From: DTU036 sp964346475
GTDB taxonomy: Bacteria; Bacillota; Clostridia; Peptostreptococcales; Acidaminobacteraceae
Assembly: GCA_964346475.1 (NCBI GenBank)
Contig: CAYFUM010000036.1
Span: forward strand, 1 to 10,623
Length of the DNA stretch: 10,623 nucleotides
Direction: 5' to 3'
Both the position numbers and the translations under genes were made by a program. The notes under the pieces were generated by a model. The model searched no databases. It had not been told where the DNA came from and saw nothing but the letters and a program-made list of their open reading frames with translations. Shown here one piece after another: positions 6,762 through 10,623 of this stretch. Every line of letters begins with the position of its first letter. Position 1 is the stretch's first letter.

Positions 6762-8114
6762 TTAATCTAGGATGTCGTCAATGTCATAGAGTTGACCTCG
6801 TGTGGTGATGACGATAACCTTATCTCCTACTTCTATGGTGTCGTTACCTCCGGGGAAGATGGCTTCTCCCGATCGAACCAGATAGGCAACGATGGTGTTT
6901 GCTTTCATACTTAAGTCTTTCAAGGGAATGCCTACCACCTTGGATCCCCCTTTTACATTAAACTGGAGACTTTCCACGCGTTCATCAGCCAGTTTATACA
7001 TTGCATCAACGTTACTACCCGCAGAGTTTTCAATGGCACGGACAAAGCGCGTGATGCGATTGGCAATGAGTCGCTTTGGTGTAATGATGCTCATTAAACC
7101 GATGTCTCCCAAATAGCTGACGATAGCTGTTCGGTTGATCTTGGTAATGTTCTTTTTCACATTGCATTTGGAAGCATACATGCTGATGACAATGTTCTCT
7201 TCGTCCATTCCCGTAAGGCTCACCACTGCTTCATAATTGTGAATTCCTTCTTCATCTAGATTGGACTTTTCACTACCATCGGTATGAATCACCGTTACCT
7301 TAGGAAATTGATGAGCCAGTTCCTTTGCTTTCTCACGGTCATGCTCCAAGACTTTAACATGCATGTCGGTGTGGCTCAGCATACGCAGTAGATAATAGGT
7401 AATCTTTCCGCCACCAATAATCAGACAGCTCTTAACCCGTCGATGAAGTGCACCAAGGGATCGATAAAATTTCTCTAAATCCGAGGTCTTACCTGTAACG
7501 TGAATGCGGTCTCCTGCTTGGAGAACCACATCTCCACGGGGAATGATGACGTCGCCGTTTCGTTCCAGGACACAGACTAAAATAGAGCGATATTTTTGGC
7601 GAAATGCAGGTAGAGGCATGTTCACTAGACTACTCTCTTCACTGATCTCAACCGAAACGATGTTGACAAGATTATTGACAAAACTCTCCACATTGAGAGC
7701 AAAGGGAAACTCAAGTTCGGTAAAAATCTTCTTTGCAGCCTCAAGTTCGGGATTAATCATCATATGAATCCCTAGGCTCTCTTCCACAAAACTAAAGGAG
7801 TGATAATTCTCTGGGGTACGTACACGAGAGATGGTGTAATTGGCCCCTAGTTTATTGGCCATAATGGCTGCAATCATGTTGATTTCATCAAGCTCCGTTA
7901 CAGCAATAAAGACATCGCTGTTGGCAACATCTGCTTCCATCAAAATTGGATAGGAGGCACCACTGCCTACAATTCCTGTAATGTCATTTTTATCCACCAA
8001 GTTTTCGAGTACTTCTTGGTTTTTTTCAATGAGGAGGACATTGCTTCCTTCTGTAGAGAGCTCACTACAGAGAAGTTCACCTACTTTTCCTCCTCCTACA
8101 ATCACGATGTTCAC
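6762..8114 (-). CDS. trkA: Trk system potassium uptake regulatory subunit (two RCK domains)
   Basis: This 450-residue peripheral membrane protein binds NAD(H) and gates TrkH. It is a tandem RCK protein: RCK_N 1 has the Rossmann motif GGGKVG (residues 7-12) with acidic E30 at the end of strand 2, then an RCK_C near 140-220. RCK_N 2 has GGGK (234-237) with E257, then a second RCK_C near 370-450. Length is close to E. coli TrkA (458). I chose the GTG at 8114: it follows GGGAGG (8119-8124), and the protein then begins VNIVIVGGGKVG, normal for the family. The longer frame from 8156 lies inside glpK and adds residues that do not belong to the domain. The GTG overlaps the glpK stop by 4 nt (GTGA). 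All 20 arginine codons are CGN, the reverse of pckG. Confidence 0.96.
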   Translation of the reverse strand: MNIVIVGGGKVGELLCSELSTEGSNVLLIEKNQEVLENLVDKNDITGIVGSGASYPILMEADVANSDVFIAVTELDEINMIAAIMANKLGANYTISRVRTPENYHSFSFVEESLGIHMMINPELEAAKKIFTELEFPFALNVESFVNNLVNIVSVEISEESSLVNMPLPAFRQKYRSILVCVLERNGDVIIPRGDVVLQAGDRIHVTGKTSDLEKFYRSLGALHRRVKSCLIIGGGKITYYLLRMLSHTDMHVKVLEHDREKAKELAHQFPKVTVIHTDGSEKSNLDEEGIHNYEAVVSLTGMDEENIVISMYASKCNVKKNITKINRTAIVSYLGDIGLMSIITPKRLIANRITRFVRAIENSAGSNVDAMYKLADERVESLQFNVKGGSKVVGIPLKDLSMKANTIVAYLVRSGEAIFPGGNDTIEVGDKVIVITTRGQLYDIDDILD

Positions 8115-9604
8115 ATTTCCTCCCATTCTAGGCAGCGCTGTACAGCTTTCTTCCAAAAATGGACTTTTTCATCCACCCAGTCTTGCTCTTTACTAGGTAG
8201 AAAGATACGATCTTCTTCCTTTAATCGGATTAATTCTTCTTTTGTTTTCCATACTCCACTGGCAAGACCGGCTAAAAAGCAAGCTCCAAGTGCAGTACTT
8301 TCAAGAAGTCCTGGGCGCATAATTTTCGTCTGCAGGATATCTGCTTGGAACTGCATCAGGAAGTTATTGGCCGAAGCACCTCCATCCACCATCAGGCTAT
8401 GGAGTTTGACATTGGCGTCTTCCTGCATAAGCTCAAGAATATCCCTAGACTGAAAGGCGATGGACTCCAAGGTGGCACGCACAAGATGTTCCCTTTTAGA
8501 ACCTCGGGTAAGGCCAAAGATTCCTCCACGTGCATACATGTCCCAATAGGGGGCACCTAGTCCAGTAAAGGCTGGCACCACCACGACTCCACCAGAATCC
8601 TCCACCATGTTGGCATAGTATTCACTTTGAGGTGCATCATAGACAATGCTCAGCTCATCTCGTAACCACTGAATAGCAGCTCCTGCAATAAAGATACTGC
8701 CCTCTAAGGCATAGATGATTTCTGAGCCGATTTTCCAGCCTACAGTTGCCAGTAGACCATGATCATTGGTCTTAGGCTGATTCCCTGTATTCATCAGCAT
8801 AAAACAGCCCGTACCATAGGTATTCTTGGTCATGCCTTCTTCAAAACATACTTGACCAAAAAGAGCTGCTTGTTGGTCTCCCGCTACTCCTCCGATGGGG
8901 ATGGGGACACCCCCAAAGACCTGAGGATGGGTCATACCAAATTCCCCTGAACTGTCTTTCACTTCAGGTAGGATTGCTGAGGGTATGCCCAAAAGCTCAA
9001 GGAGCTCTTGGTCCCACTCCAGAGTATGGATATTGAAGAGTAGAGTCCTTGAGGCGTTGCTCACATCTGTAGCATGGACCTCTCCTCTTGTGAGATTCCA
9101 TATTAGCCAGGTGTCTACGGTTCCAAAGGCGATCTCCCCTCGTTCTGCACGGGAGCGTAGTCCTGGTACATGATCTAACAACCACATAATTTTAGTAGCA
9201 GAAAAGTAGGCATCTAAAAGAAGACCTGTTTTCTTACGAAAAAGATCCTCAAGGCCTTTCTTCTTTAATTCCTCACAATAGGAGGCACTGCGTCTACACT
9301 GCCAGACAATGGCATTGTAGACTGGCTCTCCTGTCTTCTTATCCCAAAGAAGCGTGGTCTCTCGCTGATTGGTGATACCAATGGAAGCGATAGAAGCAAG
9401 GGGAACACCTGAAGCTTCAAGGGCTTCCCTGGCAACAGAGATTTGACTTGTCCAAATCTCTTGCCCATTGTGTTCTACCCAACCTTGTTTCGGATAGATT
9501 TGCTTAAATTCTTTTTGTGCACTGGTGATGATTTGAGCCTTCTCGTTAAAGAGAATGGCACGGGAACTGGTTGTCCCTTGATCGAGTGCTAGGATGTATT
9601 TCAT
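8111..9604 (-). CDS. glpK: Glycerol kinase
   Basis: This 497-residue cytosolic FGGY-family kinase converts glycerol + ATP to sn-glycerol 3-phosphate. Glycerol and nucleotide sites match E. coli GlpK with a constant offset of two: D8 (LDQGTTSSR), R81 and E82 (NQRETT), Y133, D243 (catalytic base) and Q244 in AGDQQAALFGQ. Also visible are GTVDTWLIW (161-169), NTYGTGCF (261-268), GAAIQWLRDEL (308-318) and VDGGASANNFLMQF (406-419). In an ungapped comparison with B. subtilis GlpK from memory, the histidine phosphorylated by PTS HPr falls at V229 here. The ATG at 9604 is chosen over an in-frame GTG at 9613, because GAGGTGA (matching the full anti-SD) spans the upstream side. This is the first gene of its unit; glpF, glpD and glpP are not in the window. 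Arginine codons are mostly CGN with several AGG/AGA. Confidence 0.97.
   Translation of the reverse strand: MKYILALDQGTTSSRAILFNEKAQIITSAQKEFKQIYPKQGWVEHNGQEIWTSQISVAREALEASGVPLASIASIGITNQRETTLLWDKKTGEPVYNAIVWQCRRSASYCEELKKKGLEDLFRKKTGLLLDAYFSATKIMWLLDHVPGLRSRAERGEIAFGTVDTWLIWNLTRGEVHATDVSNASRTLLFNIHTLEWDQELLELLGIPSAILPEVKDSSGEFGMTHPQVFGGVPIPIGGVAGDQQAALFGQVCFEEGMTKNTYGTGCFMLMNTGNQPKTNDHGLLATVGWKIGSEIIYALEGSIFIAGAAIQWLRDELSIVYDAPQSEYYANMVEDSGGVVVVPAFTGLGAPYWDMYARGGIFGLTRGSKREHLVRATLESIAFQSRDILELMQEDANVKLHSLMVDGGASANNFLMQFQADILQTKIMRPGLLESTALGACFLAGLASGVWKTKEELIRLKEEDRIFLPSKEQDWVDEKVHFWKKAVQRCLEWEEM
8119..8124 (-). promoter_or_regulatory. Ribosome binding site deciding the trkA GTG start
   Basis: GGGAGG on the minus strand, inside the 3' end of glpK, is 4 nt before the GTG at 8114. 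It supports GTG as the start and translational coupling to glpK. Confidence 0.7.
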
Positions 9605-9622
9605 TTTCCTCACCTCAAGGAT

Positions 9623-9631
9623 ATTTTATCA
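9623..9631 (-). promoter_or_regulatory. Extended -10 promoter candidate for glpK
   Basis: The minus strand reads TGATAAAAT: TG, one base, then TAAAAT (9623-9628, five of six to TATAAT). No convincing -35 box is seen at 16-18 nt, which is tolerable for an extended -10. The site lies between the upstream terminator and glpK, and would give a leader of about 15 nt before the ATG at 9604. No CcpA (cre) or GlpP antiterminator structure is recognisable in this short leader. Confidence 0.5.
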
Positions 9632-9660
9632 CAGATGGGATGAACTAGAAGATAAGATGG

Positions 9661-9694
9661 AAAAAATAGACCAGAGAGAATCATCTCTCCAGTC
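9661..9694 (-). terminator. Rho-independent terminator after the surface-protein gene
   Basis: An 11-bp stem pairs 9684-9694 with 9669-9679 (two G-U pairs in the transcript) around a 4-nt loop. On the minus strand it is followed by TATTTTTTCC (9659-9668). It ends transcription of the LPXTG protein gene about 70 nt after its stop codon and insulates glpK. Confidence 0.88.
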
Positions 9695-9714
9695 CCTTTT
9701 TCCTATAGAAGAGC

Positions 9715-9756
9715 CTAGGCTAGCATCTAGACTTTATCTAGTCTACTATAGCCTAG
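9715..9756. repeat. CTAG-rich two-tier inverted repeat
   Basis: The outer arms CTAGGCTA (9715-9722) and TAGCCTAG (9749-9756) are perfectly complementary. The inner arms TAGACT (9728-9733) and AGTCTA (9740-9745) close a 6-nt loop. It starts about 10 nt after the surface-protein stop codon. CTAG occurs at least seven times between 9715 and 9771. It has no U-tract of its own, and the real terminator lies further downstream. Role unknown: mRNA 3' protection, a recombination or repeat relic, or a protein site are possible. Confidence 0.6.
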
Positions 9757-9765
9757 CTAGTCCCC

Positions 9766-10620
9766 CTAGTCATCCCTTCTTCTTAGTAGTAGGAAGGCGC
9801 CGCCCAGTAGGGCTATACCACACAGGAGCATGCCTGCCATGGGTTCTGCACCTGTAGAAGGTAGACTTTCTTTCTTTACTTCTTTTTCTACTACTCCAGC
9901 GTCCCAGCTTGGGTCAATTCCCTCACTGGCAAGAAGGTCCACTCTATAATCCTTAGTTAAATACTTGTTATCATCATTTAGAACAATGATCCTTGTAAAG
10001 CCAGTGGCTTCTATAGCGTCGGAGTCGGTAGTGGTGTCCCCACCTGCAGTTAGCTTAGTGAACTCATACTTCTTACTCTGCTCTTTAGTTAGAGTAAATT
10101 TAACTCTGTATCTACCAGCAGCAAGCTGATCAAAGAGATAGTAGCCATCCTTGTCTGTTGTGGTTGAAGCAAGGAGTTTACCCTCCTCATCGTAGAGCTC
10201 AACCTTGACACCTTCTAGAGGCTTCTCACCCTTATCTTGCTTACCATCCCTACTAGAATCTATCCAGGTGTAGTCGCCTAGGGCGTAGTCTTTAAGGATT
10301 ACTCCAGCGTCCCAGCTTGGGTCAATTCCTTCACTGGCAAGAACCTCCACTCTATAGTCCTTAGTTAACTCTTTATTACTATCATCAAGGACTATCTTTC
10401 TAGTCCAACCAGTTAGCTCATCGGCGTCGGAGTCAGCTCCAAGGTCTTTACCTGCACCCTGCTTAGTAAATCTATACCTTCTCTCCTGCTCACTGGTTAG
10501 GACAAATCTAATCTGATACTCACCTGCATCCAGCTCATCAAAGAGGTAGAAGCCGTCCTTGTCCGTAGTGGTTCTAGCAAGTAGTTTATCCTCTCCATCG
10601 TATCTCTTCCTACAAAAGAT
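9766..10620 (-). CDS. LPXTG-anchored surface protein with SdrD_B repeats (C-terminal part only)
   Basis: The visible 284 codons are the C-terminus of a secreted, sortase-attached cell-wall protein. The end is canonical: LPSTG (9850-9864), a hydrophobic helix (MAGMLLCGIALLGGAFLLL) and a charged RRRDD tail. Before it stand two tandem SdrD_B/CNA_B-like beta-sandwich repeats of 136 residues. The complete one begins GDYTWIDSSRDGKQDKGEKP, whose Asp/Gly-rich loop resembles the Ca2+-binding loops of staphylococcal Sdr proteins, and continues VKVELYD and DKDGYYLF. Each unit ends ASEGIDPSWDAGV. Such repeats act as rigid stalks for an N-terminal adhesive region that is not in the window. At the right edge the frame meets TAG (10621-10623), and the last ~18 bases no longer match the repeat, so the gene is either interrupted there or the sequence ends in a bad junction. 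Arginines are AGA/AGG. Confidence 0.85.
   Translation of the reverse strand: MFCRKRYDGEDKLLARTTTDKDGFYLFDELDAGEYQIRFVLTSEQERRYRFTKQGAGKDLGADSDADELTGWTRKIVLDDSNKELTKDYRVEVLASEGIDPSWDAGVILKDYALGDYTWIDSSRDGKQDKGEKPLEGVKVELYDEEGKLLASTTTDKDGYYLFDQLAAGRYRVKFTLTKEQSKKYEFTKLTAGGDTTTDSDAIEATGFTRIIVLNDDNKYLTKDYRVDLLASEGIDPSWDAGVVEKEVKKESLPSTGAEPMAGMLLCGIALLGGAFLLLRRRDD
9893..10620 (-). repeat. Tandem 408-bp (136-residue) SdrD_B repeats
   Basis: The complete unit is 9893-10300; a second, incomplete unit is 10301-10620. The unit boundary is marked by a 42-bp block present at 9892-9933 and 10300-10341 with a single difference. The rest of the units are clearly related but diverged (for example DKDGYYLFDQL against DKDGFYLFDEL). 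The near identity of the block compared with the rest suggests recent unit exchange or strong constraint on the ASEGIDPSWDAGV linker. Confidence 0.8.
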
Positions 10621-10623
10621 CTA

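Noticed and set aside
8115..8156. Longer trkA frame starting inside glpK
   Set aside because: The extension is out-of-frame glpK sequence; the GTG at 8114 has a strong SD and gives the normal TrkA N-terminus.
8016..8560. Plus-strand open frames opposite trkA and glpK
   Set aside because: They are antisense shadows of conserved proteins with no independent start signals.
9605..9765. Riboswitch or small RNA in the glpK upstream gap
   Set aside because: The gap is accounted for by a terminator, the CTAG palindrome and a short promoter/leader; no aptamer-like conserved core is visible.
1..10623. CRISPR array, tRNA/rRNA genes, insertion sequences or prophage genes
   Set aside because: No regularly spaced short repeats, no tRNA-like cloverleaf, and no transposase or integrase coding sequence were seen on either strand.

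Overview
This window is almost entirely coding, and every gene I can support is on the minus strand. It looks like the genome of a Gram-positive, Firmicutes-type bacterium. The evidence is strong Shine-Dalgarno sequences, an LPXTG sortase-anchored surface protein, a paired short ChrA-type transporter, a B. subtilis-like glycerol kinase and a YfnB-like HAD phosphatase. Moderate GC, very low CpG and arginine written mainly as AGG/AGA in most genes would fit an anaerobic Clostridia/Tissierellia-type genome, but the taxon is inferred, not identified.

Layout, read in the direction of transcription (high to low coordinates): (1) 10620-9766 is the C-terminal part of an SdrD_B-repeat cell-wall protein ending in LPSTG plus a membrane anchor. 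It is followed by a CTAG-rich hairpin (9715-9756) and a good rho-independent terminator (9661-9694). (2) An extended -10 promoter candidate (9623-9631) precedes glpK (glycerol kinase), trkA and trkH (K+ uptake), a DJ-1/PfpI-family protein, and an aldo/keto reductase with a ferredoxin-like C-terminus. These five genes overlap or lie close together with no terminator between them, and the run ends at a hairpin plus U-tract at 3619-3648. (3) A second tight cluster starts at 3568: two half-size chromate-transporter (CHR) proteins, a YjjG/YfnB-like HAD nucleotidase, and GTP-dependent PEP carboxykinase, which runs off the left edge.

Functionally, the middle unit joins glycerol entry into metabolism (GlpK), potassium uptake (TrkAH) and two candidate carbonyl/aldehyde or redox-stress enzymes. 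The left unit joins a two-subunit anion transporter with a house-cleaning nucleotidase and the oxaloacetate/PEP branch-point enzyme.

The strongest anomaly is compositional. All 26 arginines visible in pckG are AGG/AGA, while all 20 in trkA are CGN; glpK and trkH are mixed. The trk-glpK block therefore looks like DNA of different ancestry set between host-like flanks. I see no tRNA, rRNA, CRISPR array, insertion sequence or phage gene. I did not find a clearly new biological system; the findings are gene-context and sequence oddities.
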